Part shown: positions 40,941-50,911 of the stretch, one piece after another
Numbering within the stretch: the first letter of the stretch is position 1
How the letters are laid out: each line of letters opens with the position of its first letter
Source: Xanthobacteraceae bacterium
Lineage (GTDB): Bacteria > Pseudomonadota > Alphaproteobacteria > Rhizobiales > Xanthobacteraceae
Assembly (NCBI GenBank): GCA_019745775.1
Contig: JAIESR010000021.1
Coordinates: 1 to 64,000 of the forward strand
Length of the DNA: 64,000 nt
Direction: 5' to 3'
Translations under genes and position numbers: made by a program
The notes under the pieces: generated by a model
Seen by the model: the letters and a program-made list of their open reading frames with translations, nothing else
What the model was told of the DNA's origin: nothing
The model's database searches: none

Positions 40941-41969
40941 CTAAAGTGCCCGCGCGAGGAACGTCTTGATCGCGGCGAACGCCTCGTCGCCCTGCCGGAA
41001 CACGCCGGGGAAGAAGTAGTAGCCGTGCGGCATGCCCTCGCGGACAAAGTGCTCGGCGTCGCGGCCCGCCGCCTTGAGCCTGGCGACGAAGGCGCGGTTG
41101 TCGTCGACCAGCGGGTCGTGCGTGCCGCTGACGATGAGCGCCGGCGGGTAGGCGGCAAGGTCGGCCCGCATTGGGCTGGCGTGCGGGTGGGCCCAGTTCT
41201 TGCGGTGGACGAGATAGGCACCCCGAATGAAGCCGATGAAGGCTGTATCGTAGACGATACCCAACGGTCCGAGCCGCTCGAACGAATCGTAGTCCTCAAA
41301 GAAGAAGTCCGTGATCGGACAGAACATCACGACGGCCTTGGGTGCGGGCAATCCCTCGTCGCGCGCCTTGATCGGGATCGCGGCGGCGAAATTTCCGCCC
41401 GCGGAGTCGCCCGCGACCGCGATGCGGGCGCCGTCGCCGCCGATCGACGCGCCGTGCTGCTGCATCCAGGCCAGCACCCCGACGCAGTCGTCGAGCCCGG
41501 CCGGGAACGGCCACTCGGGCGCCAATCGATAGTTGACGCTCACGACCACCACGCCGTTCTCGGACGCCATGCGGCTGGTGATGTAGGCGGTGTCTTCCGA
41601 CCGGCCGATCGTGAAGCCGCCGCCGTGCAGGTAGAGCGCCATGGGTATCACCGCCTGGCTTCCGGGCGGACGATACACCTGGCATCGGATCGCCCCCGCC
41701 GGCGACGGCACCGCAAGCTCCGAAACCGCCACGCCGGGGTAGAGCTCGGCTGCGCTCTTGGGCAGGTCCGTCGGGTCGATCGGCGCTCCCTTTCCGATAT
41801 ATCCCGTGCGCACCGGGTCGATCATGATGTCGCGTAACGCCACCGGCGAACGCATCTTGGCCAGGAGCCGGTAAAGGGGCGCAGCGGGATCCGACGGGTC
41901 GATGTGGGACACGCCGGGGCCATCGCGCCGTTGATCGACGAAGATCGGCCCGGAAGTCTGCTCGCCCAT
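40941..41969 (-). CDS. Alpha/beta hydrolase of the hormone-sensitive lipase (HSL) family
   Basis: 342-aa carboxylesterase. The oxyanion-hole motif HGGG (LYLHGGGFTIG), the nucleophile elbow GDSAGG (VAGDSAGGNFAA), an acid in GTHDPLVDDN and the final histidine in MPHGYYFF make up the triad. A cap of about 85 residues precedes the fold, as usual for HSL-type enzymes. AAGGAGGGC precedes the ATG at 41967-41969. It ends 13 bp past the stop of the convergent regulator gene. It would hydrolyse short-chain esters. The natural substrate is unknown. Confidence 0.88.
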   Translation of the reverse strand: MGEQTSGPIFVDQRRDGPGVSHIDPSDPAAPLYRLLAKMRSPVALRDIMIDPVRTGYIGKGAPIDPTDLPKSAAELYPGVAVSELAVPSPAGAIRCQVYRPPGSQAVIPMALYLHGGGFTIGRSEDTAYITSRMASENGVVVVSVNYRLAPEWPFPAGLDDCVGVLAWMQQHGASIGGDGARIAVAGDSAGGNFAAAIPIKARDEGLPAPKAVVMFCPITDFFFEDYDSFERLGPLGIVYDTAFIGFIRGAYLVHRKNWAHPHASPMRADLAAYPPALIVSGTHDPLVDDNRAFVARLKAAGRDAEHFVREGMPHGYYFFPGVFRQGDEAFAAIKTFLARAL

Positions 41970-42210
41970 GCTCGCCCTCCTTAACGATGCAGCCTGCATT
42001 CGCGCCTCGGGCATCAGACCACCTCCGACCCGACCTCGGAAGTGGGCGTCTGGGAAGTGGGGGCCGGGGGCGCCGGGGGGCGCTTTGCGTCGGAGGGGCC
42101 GGTATGCTATCGGCCTCCGTCAACCCAAAACGGGCTCCCGATTCGCCGTGAAACCTCGATGGTTTCGCGCCGGCCGCCACTTTATTCCGGCCATCGCGGG
42201 CCCCATTTAA

Positions 42211-43758
<1,548 letters not shown>

Positions 43759-43780
43759 TCCTCCCTCCCCGAAGGTAGGG

Positions 43781-44010
43781 CTATCACATATCGTCCTCAC
43801 AGCGTTGCGAGGCGGTTGTTATCGTGCCCTCTCCCCCTTGTGGGGAGAGGGCTGCCCGGTGGTTCAGCGCAAAGAAGGGTGAGGGGTTGCCGGTGCCATT
43901 GAAAGACCCCTCACCCAATCGCGACTCGTCGGAGAGACCCTCTTGCCCTCTCCCCACAAGGGGGAGAGGGCGCAGTCATGCGCGCCGCGCTCGCGGCCAA
44001 ATGCGATTGC
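43781..44010. repeat. ~230-bp dispersed palindromic repeat, copy 1
   Basis: Nearly identical to the copy at 44601-44838. Two hairpins of the GCCCTCTCCCC type (near 43826-43852 and 43945-43971) frame a middle segment carrying GGTGAGGGG and CCCCTCACCC. The outer flanks CATATCGTCCTCAC and GCGCCGCGCTCGCGGCC are conserved between copies. It fills the 283-bp gap between guaB and the first MAPEG gene. No coding frame is plausible. Confidence 0.88.
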
Positions 44011-44041
44011 GCTGCCTGGCGGGGAGGGATAGGCACCGCCG

Positions 44042-44476
44042 ATGCCGCACGCCATGACCTCCATCCTCTGGCCGATGCTCGCCCACGTCGCCTGGGTGGT
44101 GCTGATCTATCTCTGGCTCACCTACGCGCGCTGGGTCGCCGTGAGACGCGGCCAGGTCGGCTATGCGTCGTTCGAGTTCAACCGCGAGGAGCCGCCGGCG
44201 GTCCAGCGCATCCGCCTCAACCTCGCCAACCAGTTCGAATGGCCGGTGGTGTTCTATGCGCTGGTGGTGCTGTTGGTCGCGCTCGGCAAGGTGACGGCAT
44301 TCGACGTCATCGCTGCCTGGGTATTTGTCGCCGGCCGCGTCATCCACACGCTGGTGCAGACGCTGACCGACGACGTGCCGCTGCGCGGCCAGGTGTTCAC
44401 GATCAACTACGTGGCGGTGCTGGCCCTGGCCGCGCATGTCGCGCTCTTGGCGCTCGACGGCGTCGGCCGGCCTTGA
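44042..44476 (+). CDS. MAPEG family membrane protein, first
   Basis: 144-aa protein with four helices of the MAPEG superfamily (membrane-associated eicosanoid/glutathione proteins). The conserved loop RGQVGYASFEFNREEPPAVQRIRLNLANQFEWPVVFYALVVL contains the N-x-x-N/E-x-P pattern of the family. The start may be the ATG at 44042 or 44054; a GGAGGGA lies 13 bases before the former. Bacterial members can be glutathione transferases or peroxidases. It is homologous to the next MAPEG gene, but only distantly. Confidence 0.8.
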   Translation: MPHAMTSILWPMLAHVAWVVLIYLWLTYARWVAVRRGQVGYASFEFNREEPPAVQRIRLNLANQFEWPVVFYALVVLLVALGKVTAFDVIAAWVFVAGRVIHTLVQTLTDDVPLRGQVFTINYVAVLALAAHVALLALDGVGRP

Positions 44477-44600
44477 GGATCACCGCGGCCGAATCCGGAT
44501 CGCCATCGGTGCACAAGGTCTGAGCTTTTTTCCCGCCGGTGACGGCGTTCAACCACAGCCGTTGATTTCCGGCGATGACGCCGCCAAGGTGACGGCTGCG

Positions 44601-44838
44601 CAATCGCATATCGTCCTCACATCGTTGCGAGGTGGTTGTTATTGTGCCCTCTCCCCCTTGTGGGCTTGTGGGGAGAGGGCTGCCCGGTGGTTCAATGCAA
44701 AGAAGGGGTGAGGGGTCGCCAGTGCGAGTGCAAAAGACCCCTCACCCAATCGCGCCTCGTGGAGAGACCCTCTTGCCCTCTCCCCACAAGGGGGAGAGGG
44801 CGCAGTCATGCGCGCCGCGCTCGCGGCCAGATGCGACA
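44601..44838. repeat. ~238-bp dispersed palindromic repeat, copy 2
   Basis: Matches the copy at 43781-44010 over its whole length with scattered substitutions, and has an extra CTTGTGGG duplication inside the first hairpin loop. Hairpins lie near 44646-44681 and 44777-44803. It ends 23 bp before the second MAPEG gene, as copy 1 ends 31 bp before the first. Together with short flanks it explains the 385-bp gap 44477-44861, where no gene is seen. Confidence 0.88.
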
Positions 44839-44861
44839 ATCCCGGGGAGGGGAAATCAGCC

Positions 44862-45281
44862 ATGACGATCCAGGCCGTTCTGCTGCCGCTGTTCGTCCAG
44901 GTCGTTCTGACGTTCGTGCTGCTGTTCTACACCGGGCGCTTGCGCGTCGCTTCGGTGCGGCGGGGCGAGGTGAAGCCGCGCGATATCGCGCTGCGCGAGC
45001 CGAACTGGGACAGACCCACCACCCAGGCGGGCAACGCTTATCATAATCAGCTCGAGCTTCCGGTTCTGTTCTATGTGCTGACGGGCCTCGCCTGGATCAC
45101 CAGGCAGGCCGATCTGCTGTTCGTCGTGTTGGCCTGGGTGTTCGTCGTGCTGCGCGTGCTGCACGCCTATGTGCACATTACCAGCAATCGCCTCAGCCAG
45201 CGCTTTGCGGTGTTTGCCGCGGGCGTGATCGTGCTTCTGATCATGTGGGTGATCTTCATCATTCGCATCCTGCTGGCCTGA
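44862..45281 (+). CDS. MAPEG family membrane protein, second
   Basis: 139-aa four-helix MAPEG protein (LFYTGRLRVASVRRGEVKPRDIALREPNWDRPTTQAGNAYHNQLELPVLFYVL). The N-Q-L-E-L-P segment corresponds to NQFEWP of the upstream paralogue. GGGGAGGGG precedes the ATG at 44862. The two paralogues are far more divergent than the repeats before them, so the repeats were placed or exchanged more recently than the gene duplication. The glutathione-linked function is inferred from family only. Confidence 0.85.
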   Translation: MTIQAVLLPLFVQVVLTFVLLFYTGRLRVASVRRGEVKPRDIALREPNWDRPTTQAGNAYHNQLELPVLFYVLTGLAWITRQADLLFVVLAWVFVVLRVLHAYVHITSNRLSQRFAVFAAGVIVLLIMWVIFIIRILLA

Positions 45282-45317
45282 ACCGTCCAACATTCGCGAA
45301 ATCCGCAAGAGGTTGTC

Positions 45318-46766
45318 ATGTCGAAATTCTCGCGCCGGCAGGTCATCGGCGGCGCCGGCTCCGCTGTTCTCGTCGGCGGCGCCTCCGTCGCAAAGGCGGC
45401 GCCCAACACCACGTCCAGTCTCGCCGCCGACGTCTGCATCGTCGGCGCGGGCTTCGCCGGGCTCGCGGCGGCGTGGCGGCTGAAGCAGGCGGGCGCCAGC
45501 GTCGTGGTGCTGGAAGCACGCGGCCAGGTCGGCGGCCGTTCGTGGACGGTCGCGACGAAAGACGGCGGCTGGGTCGACTGGGGCGGGCAGTGGGTCGGCT
45601 CGTCGCAGGAGCGCTTCTATGCGCTGATCAGGGAGATGGGCTGCGAAACCTATCCGTCGCCGAATTTCGGCAAGACGCTTCAGCGCAGCATCTACGACGC
45701 CAGCACGTACCACCGTGTCGACGAAGATCTGAATGATCAATTCCCCGGCTCGGAGGTGCTCAAGAGCATCTACCGGAAGCTCGACGACATCGCCGACACC
45801 GTCGACGTCAATGCGCCGTGGGCGCATCCGCAAGGCAGGCTTCTCGACTCGGTGACTTTCGCGGAATGGCTGCGGCAGAACGTCGAGCACGAGGGCGCCC
45901 GGCAATTCATCGCCACCGAGGTCGGCTCGGTGCCGTGTGCCAGCCCGGCGGAAATCTCCATGCTGCATCTCGCCTGGCTGATCAAGGCCTGCCACGGCAT
46001 CGGCGAACTGTTCGGCGCCGCGCAGGACGACCGCCTGATCGGCGGCACGCAACCCGTCGCACGCCGCGTGGCCGAGAAGCTCAAGGACGAGATCAAGTTC
46101 GATGCGCCGGTAAGGCGCATCCAATGGAACCAGAAGGGAGCCGTCGTGCAGTCCGACAGCGTCGCGGTGACGGCGCGGCGCGTGGTCGTCGCGGTGCCGC
46201 CGAGCCTCGCCGGCGCGATCGAATATGCGCCGTCATTGCCGGTGAATCGCACGCAGGTGACCCAGCGCTGGCCGCAGGGCATCGTGATCAAGGTGTCGAT
46301 GGTCTACAGCGCACCGTTCTGGCGCGACGACGGCCTCAACGGCACCTCCTACGACCATATCTCGGTGATGGGCGAGACCGCGGATTCGAGCAACCCGCCG
46401 GAATATTCCAAGGCCGGCATCCTCACCGGCTTTGTTTACACCGACCATGCGCGTGCCGTTTCGCTGCTGCCGGCGGAGGAGCGCAAGCGCCTGCTGCTCG
46501 CCGAAGTTGCCAGGCGCTTCGGGCCGAAGGCGCTCGAGCCCGTGAGCTACCACGAGTCGAACTGGACGGAGGCGCAATGGACGCGCGGCTGTTTCACCGG
46601 CTTCCTCACGCCGGGCGCCACCACGCTGTTCGGCAGCGCGGTGCGCGATCCGGTCGGGCCGATTCATTGGGCCGGCACCGAGACCTCGACCGACTGGCCG
46701 TCGTTCATCGACGGCGCGATCCGCTCCGGCGAGCGCGAAGCGGAGGCGATCCGCAAGGCGGGGTGA
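45318..46766 (+). CDS. Tat-exported flavin monoamine oxidase family protein
   Basis: 482-aa FAD-dependent amine oxidase. A Tat leader (FSRRQVIGG, Arg6-Arg7) ends near VAKAA. The FAD motif VGAGFAG follows at about residue 42, then VLEARGQVGGRS and GWVDWGGQWVG. The C-terminal FAD contact is HWAGTETSTDWPSFIDGAIRSG. The covalent-flavin cysteine of mammalian MAO (SGGC) is absent, so FAD is probably non-covalent. It would oxidise primary or polyamines in the periplasm, giving aldehyde, ammonia and H2O2. The gene follows the MAPEG genes in the same direction. Confidence 0.85.
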   Translation: MSKFSRRQVIGGAGSAVLVGGASVAKAAPNTTSSLAADVCIVGAGFAGLAAAWRLKQAGASVVVLEARGQVGGRSWTVATKDGGWVDWGGQWVGSSQERFYALIREMGCETYPSPNFGKTLQRSIYDASTYHRVDEDLNDQFPGSEVLKSIYRKLDDIADTVDVNAPWAHPQGRLLDSVTFAEWLRQNVEHEGARQFIATEVGSVPCASPAEISMLHLAWLIKACHGIGELFGAAQDDRLIGGTQPVARRVAEKLKDEIKFDAPVRRIQWNQKGAVVQSDSVAVTARRVVVAVPPSLAGAIEYAPSLPVNRTQVTQRWPQGIVIKVSMVYSAPFWRDDGLNGTSYDHISVMGETADSSNPPEYSKAGILTGFVYTDHARAVSLLPAEERKRLLLAEVARRFGPKALEPVSYHESNWTEAQWTRGCFTGFLTPGATTLFGSAVRDPVGPIHWAGTETSTDWPSFIDGAIRSGEREAEAIRKAG

Positions 46767-46869
46767 GAGCGGCGGCTCGGGCTTTCAAGAAAATCCGAAA
46801 AGTGCCAATGTCCGTTCGCCGGGTGCGGGTCACGCGCACCTTGAATCGTTCGAAACAAGGGGGAGCGTC

Positions 46870-47328
46870 ATGGACAGGAAGGGTGAACCACAGCTGCTGT
46901 TTCCAGGCCTCGCGGGATTCTACGGGGCGGTGTCCGATCTGTGGTATCCGATGATCCGCATTTCGATCGGCATCATCCTTTTCATGCATGGCTACTTCAA
47001 ACTGGCCAACGCCGGCATCGCCAAGGTGGCCGCGAATTTCGGCACCAATTACGGCCTGCCGATGCCGACCTTCCTCGCCTATGCGGCGGTGTTCCTCGAA
47101 ACCGTCGGCGCGATCTGCATCGTGATCGGCCTGTTCACGCGCTTCTTCGCGGCGGCGATCGCCATCGAACTGTTGATCGCGATGTTCGCCCCGCACTGGG
47201 TCAGGGGCTTTTCGGTCAGCGCCGGCGGATACGAATATGTACTGTTCCTCGGCATCGTGATGTTCGCGATCGCGCTGCGCGGCGGCGGGCCGTATTCGGT
47301 CGACCGCGTGATCGGTAAGGAACTGTAG
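46870..47328 (+). CDS. DoxX family membrane protein
   Basis: 152-aa protein with four helices and the DoxX pattern RISIGIILFMHGYFKLANAG near residue 30, then ETVGAICIVIGLFTRFFAAAIAIELLIAMF. DoxX-like proteins occur in quinol oxidase, thiosulfate oxidation and redox-stress systems. AAGGGGGAGC precedes the ATG. It follows the amine oxidase by 103 bp and may use or sense redox changes made by that enzyme, but this is only positional inference. Confidence 0.85.
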   Translation: MDRKGEPQLLFPGLAGFYGAVSDLWYPMIRISIGIILFMHGYFKLANAGIAKVAANFGTNYGLPMPTFLAYAAVFLETVGAICIVIGLFTRFFAAAIAIELLIAMFAPHWVRGFSVSAGGYEYVLFLGIVMFAIALRGGGPYSVDRVIGKEL

Positions 47329-47856
47329 ACCGAAGCGCGATGCGTATTGCTGGGACGAGGGCACTGTAACGAGTTGCCGTGCTTGCGGCTCGAACGGCGT
47401 CACGAAACCTTGTGACAGCCTTTGCATAGCGTTTTGCGATTCCACCGCGCGAACTTGCGCGTTTGCGCCGCCGCTATCATCAGACTTATGCTCATTGCGC
47501 AGAAATAATTTGACGCGTGCTTGCATGCGCCTATCGTCGTGACGTTCCGTCCGCCGGGGGTGCTCGCACGAGGCATTGCTGAAGCAGCGCGGGACGCAGC
47601 GCCCGCGCGTCTATGCATGCACACAGACGCCAGGGAGGCCACCGAGCGGGACGTGCGAACGCACCAATGTCACCGAAGGGCTCATAGTGGTAAGAGCCGT
47701 AAGAATGTGAGATTCGAACCGAAGTCGATGATTGCTTTCAAGAATATTTCTTACACCCCAATCTTACACGCTGCGTCGGCGGTGAAAGAAGAAGCCGCTG
47801 GCCCGCCGCGGAGGACCGCCGAGGGGCGAGCGTGCCCCGGCGCACAGACGGCGGCG
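47329..47856. other. 528-bp stretch without a supported gene
   Basis: Base composition is more AT-rich than the surroundings around 47440-47520 and 47700-47780 (for example AATATTTCTTACACC). Short frames exist on both strands without ribosome sites or conserved sequence. No tRNA or strong terminator was found. It may hold promoters, a small RNA, or decayed DNA. Confidence 0.4.
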
Positions 47857-48219
47857 TCAGCAGTCTTCTTCCACGACCTCATAGCGTTTGCAGAATTGCG
47901 CAAAAGTGCCGGTGAACTCGACCGCCGGCCAACCCGGAGGTTCTTCCGCGCCGCTCCAGGTCAGGTGGACGACCGAGTACAGATCGGCTTCGGCCGTATG
48001 GCGGAACAGCACGTCATCGTTCGAACTTCGACGCGCGACGCCTTGCAGCGGGACACCGTACAAGCGATGAACGGGCCCGAGTTCGAGCTTGAGCTCCCCC
48101 TCGAACCCGCCTTCGGGTCCGAGGGCTTCCCAGCCGGGTGGCAGATCGGCCTGCGAGATCGTCAAATGAAGGCATCCACGTTGTCTGCCAATGATCGCCT
48201 TGCCTGGACGCACGTGCAA
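47857..48219 (-). CDS. Conserved hypothetical protein, 120 aa
   Basis: Small soluble protein (ADLPPGWEALGPEGGFEGELKLELGPVHRLYG... RRSSNDDVLFRHTAEADLYSVVHLTWSGAEEPPGWPAVEF) that resembles uncharacterised proteins whose core is DDVLF...VHLTW. The start is uncertain, since only TTG (48219, 48159 region) or GTG (48213) codons are available and no ATG lies in the conserved part. It is divergent from rsmB, whose ATG is 12 bp away. No catalytic motif is visible. Confidence 0.6.
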   Translation of the reverse strand: MHVRPGKAIIGRQRGCLHLTISQADLPPGWEALGPEGGFEGELKLELGPVHRLYGVPLQGVARRSSNDDVLFRHTAEADLYSVVHLTWSGAEEPPGWPAVEFTGTFAQFCKRYEVVEEDC

Positions 48220-48230
48220 GAGGGCAAGCG

Positions 48231-49544
48231 ATGACCCCGGCCGCTAGGCTTTCGGCCGCCATCGAGGTGCTTGCCGATATCGACACGCGGCGGCGGCCCG
48301 CCGCCGATGCGCTCAAGGACTGGGGCCTGTCGCATCGTTTCGCCGGCTCCGGCGACCGCGCCGCCATTGCCGGGCTCCTCTACGACGCGCTCCGGCGCAA
48401 GGCTTCGTCGGCGTTCATCATGCGTGACGACACGCCGCGCGCGGTACTGCTCGGCATGCTGCGGCGCGAGCGCAAGCTCGATCTCGCCGCCATCGCCAGC
48501 CTCGCCGATGGCAGCCGCTTCGCGCCGCCGCCGCTTACCGACACCGAGCGCGCGCGGCTCGAGGCCGCAAGTCTCGACAGCGCAAGTCTCGACGGCGCGC
48601 CGCCATGGGTGGCGGGCGACTATCCGGAATGGCTCGATCCGAATTTCGCCAAGACCTTCGGCGACGAGCGCGTCGAAGAAGGCGCGGCGCTGGCTTCGCG
48701 CGCGCCCCTCGACCTGCGGGTCAACACGCTCAACGCGACGCGCGACGCGGCGCTTGCTGAACTCGCCGAGCTCTCGCCCGCGCCGACGCGCTGGTCGCCG
48801 CTCGGCCTGCGCATCGCGCTCGCGGCCGATGCCCGCAGCCCCGCGATCCATGCCGAGCCGGCCTTCATCAAGGGCCGGATCGAGATCCAGGACGAGGGCT
48901 CACAGCTCGCCGCCATCATGGCCGACGCAAGACCCGGCCAGCAGGTGATCGATCTCTGCGCCGGCGCGGGCGGCAAGACCTTGGCGCTTGCCGCCGCGAT
49001 GGAGAACAAGGGGCAACTCTTTGCCACCGACGACGACAAGCGGCGGCTGGCGCCCATTCACGAGCGGCTCGAGCGCGCGGGCGTCCGCAACGTGCAGGTC
49101 CGCACGCCGCGCGGCGCCAGCGACGTGCTCGCAGATCTCGCCGGTCATGCCGACCTGGTGCTGATCGATGCGCCATGCACCGGCACCGGCTCGTGGCGGC
49201 GCAACCCCGACGCCAAGTGGCGCGTGCGGCCGGGCGCGTTGGACCAGCGGATCAAGGACCAGTCGGAATTGCTCGACCGCGCGGCGGCGCTGGTCAAGCC
49301 CGGCGGCCGCATCGCCTATGTCACCTGTTCGGTGCTGGCGGCGGAGAACGGCGAACAAGTGCGCGGCTTCCTCGAACGGCATCCGGAATTCGCGGTGGTT
49401 CCGCCCACGGAGACGACCGCGGTGCTCGGCGAGCGGGCGTTCCTGTTCCGCCGTGCCGTCCTGACGATGGACGAAGGGATTTTGATGACGCCGCGCCGCA
49501 CCGACACCGACGGGTTCTTCGTGTCGGTGCTGCGGAAGTCGTGA
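48231..49544 (+). CDS. rsmB: RsmB-like rRNA (cytosine-C5)-methyltransferase
   Basis: 437-aa NOL1/NOP2/Sun-family enzyme. The C-terminal SAM domain has VIDLCAGAGGKTLALAA near residue 240, LIDAPCTGTGSWRRNPD near residue 310 (product-release cysteine) and VTCSVLAAENG with the nucleophile cysteine at 366. The N-terminal NusB-like region is present but reduced. By homology it methylates C967 of 16S rRNA, although the exact target of the alphaproteobacterial enzymes is not certain. It lies between guaB and guaA, a neighbourhood kept in many Rhizobiales. Confidence 0.85.
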   Translation: MTPAARLSAAIEVLADIDTRRRPAADALKDWGLSHRFAGSGDRAAIAGLLYDALRRKASSAFIMRDDTPRAVLLGMLRRERKLDLAAIASLADGSRFAPPPLTDTERARLEAASLDSASLDGAPPWVAGDYPEWLDPNFAKTFGDERVEEGAALASRAPLDLRVNTLNATRDAALAELAELSPAPTRWSPLGLRIALAADARSPAIHAEPAFIKGRIEIQDEGSQLAAIMADARPGQQVIDLCAGAGGKTLALAAAMENKGQLFATDDDKRRLAPIHERLERAGVRNVQVRTPRGASDVLADLAGHADLVLIDAPCTGTGSWRRNPDAKWRVRPGALDQRIKDQSELLDRAAALVKPGGRIAYVTCSVLAAENGEQVRGFLERHPEFAVVPPTETTAVLGERAFLFRRAVLTMDEGILMTPRRTDTDGFFVSVLRKS

Positions 49545-49553
49545 GCGATGCCG

Positions 49554-50591
49554 CTACAGCATCGTGCAGAAGGATTCGGCGAATGCGAGGCGCTCGTGGC
49601 CGATCGCGCCGATGACCGGCGCGAGCAGCGCTCCAACCGGCGCAAGATGCCGGATGCCGGGCTGCAGCGGCGGCGGGCGCGTTTCGTCCGCCGACGGGTT
49701 CCACTGCGCGACGGTGGCGAGGTCGGCCTCGACCTGCCACTTGCCGCACCGGTCCGGCAGCGTCATCGCCTGCGCCAGACGGACCTGGTACTCGGCGCGC
49801 GGCACGACCTTAAAGCCCATTTCGAGCGTGTTGCGGGTCGGGCCCTTGTTATCGTTCAACAGGAAGCCCCACTTCGCGAGATGCCAGTTGAGCATGGCGA
49901 AGCCGATCTTCGAGGAGTGGGATTCGCGCGTGAACTGCGACTCGATGGTGAAAGCGCCGCCGACTGCGACGCCGTAGCCGCCGCCGACCAGCGCGCCGTC
50001 GCCGTTCCACACCTCGAACGAGTGGGCATAGCCGGCGTCGTGCAGGTCGCGATAGGCGCGCATGATCTGCGGCGTGATCCAGGTCAGATGCCATTTGCCG
50101 TCGCGGCGGCCGGCGCAGGCCTTGATCACGGCATCGAAGTCCTGGTCGAAGGTGACGCGGTAGCGGTTCTGGCGCAGCCGGCTGCGCAGCCGCTTCGACA
50201 TGTGGAAGTCGGCGAAGTCGAGCACGCAGCGTTCCGGCGGCGCCATCCACTTCAAGGGACCGAAATGCGCGAAGGTGAACAGCCCGCGGCGGTGCGCCTC
50301 GACCAAGGTGCCGACCGAAAGGTCGTGCACGAATCCGCACAGGCCGGGCGGATTGCCGAGCGCATCCTCAGGGCGCGGCAGCGCGCGGTTTGGCCGCACC
50401 AGTTCGCCGAGCCACATGCGTCCGAGCGCCGGCAGGCCGGCGATACGGCATGGCCGCAGCGCCCAGGCGGCGCCGAGGATCCAGCGCTGCAGCCGCTCCG
50501 CGACGCTCTCCGCGAACACGGTCGCGCGCGGCGCCTCGGCATGCCGTTCAATGTGCTGGGACGGCTCAACGCCGAGCTTCTCGAGCCTCAT
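49554..50591 (-). CDS. Leucyl/phenylalanyl-tRNA-protein transferase-like (Aat superfamily)
   Basis: 345-aa protein whose middle matches Aat: EAHRRGLFTFAHFGPLKWMAPPERCVLDF near residue 98 (Aat: GLF...WWSP), GYAHSFEVWNGDGALVGGGYGVAVGGAFTIESQFTRESHSSKIGFAML near residue 190 (Aat: HSVE...GGLYG...FxxESMFS), and NTLEMGFKVVPRAEY. It is longer than canonical Aat (about 230 aa), with an extra N-terminal segment of about 75 residues and a 60-residue tail. It is an N-degron-type transferase or a derived GNAT enzyme with another acceptor. It is convergent with rsmB. Confidence 0.7.
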   Translation of the reverse strand: MRLEKLGVEPSQHIERHAEAPRATVFAESVAERLQRWILGAAWALRPCRIAGLPALGRMWLGELVRPNRALPRPEDALGNPPGLCGFVHDLSVGTLVEAHRRGLFTFAHFGPLKWMAPPERCVLDFADFHMSKRLRSRLRQNRYRVTFDQDFDAVIKACAGRRDGKWHLTWITPQIMRAYRDLHDAGYAHSFEVWNGDGALVGGGYGVAVGGAFTIESQFTRESHSSKIGFAMLNWHLAKWGFLLNDNKGPTRNTLEMGFKVVPRAEYQVRLAQAMTLPDRCGKWQVEADLATVAQWNPSADETRPPPLQPGIRHLAPVGALLAPVIGAIGHERLAFAESFCTML

Positions 50592-50911
50592 GCCGCCGCC
50601 CCAGCCCTGTCCTTCGGGAATGATCGATGCGCACCTGATGAGAGCGCGAAGCCTCGCCCGGCCACGCCTAATTTCCGGTTACGCGATGTTGATGTGGCCC
50701 ATCCAGGCTTAACGATGGGTAACGGCTGGCGCAGAATGAGGCCGTCACCTGGAACCCGCCGAACGCCCGAAAATACTGCGGAAAAAGGCGATCTTCGCCG
50801 CCGCCATGCGGCTGCGGCGCTTGACCGGGCGCGGTCCGGCCGTCACATAACGTCCCCGTATGGCCGCGCGATTCCGTGCGACGCGGCCCGCCGGGCTTGA
50901 TTGGCAGGCGA
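50592..50911. other. Divergent intergenic region upstream of guaA
   Basis: 320 bases between the Aat-like gene (minus) and guaA (plus). They must hold both promoters, but no clear -35/-10 pair, riboswitch or attenuator hairpin was recognised. The stretch is GC-rich and lacks a supported coding frame. Confidence 0.45.

Noticed and set aside
47329-47856. Possible small genes or an RNA in the AT-richer gap
   Set aside because: No frame with a ribosome site and no tRNA-like or strong structured element could be supported.
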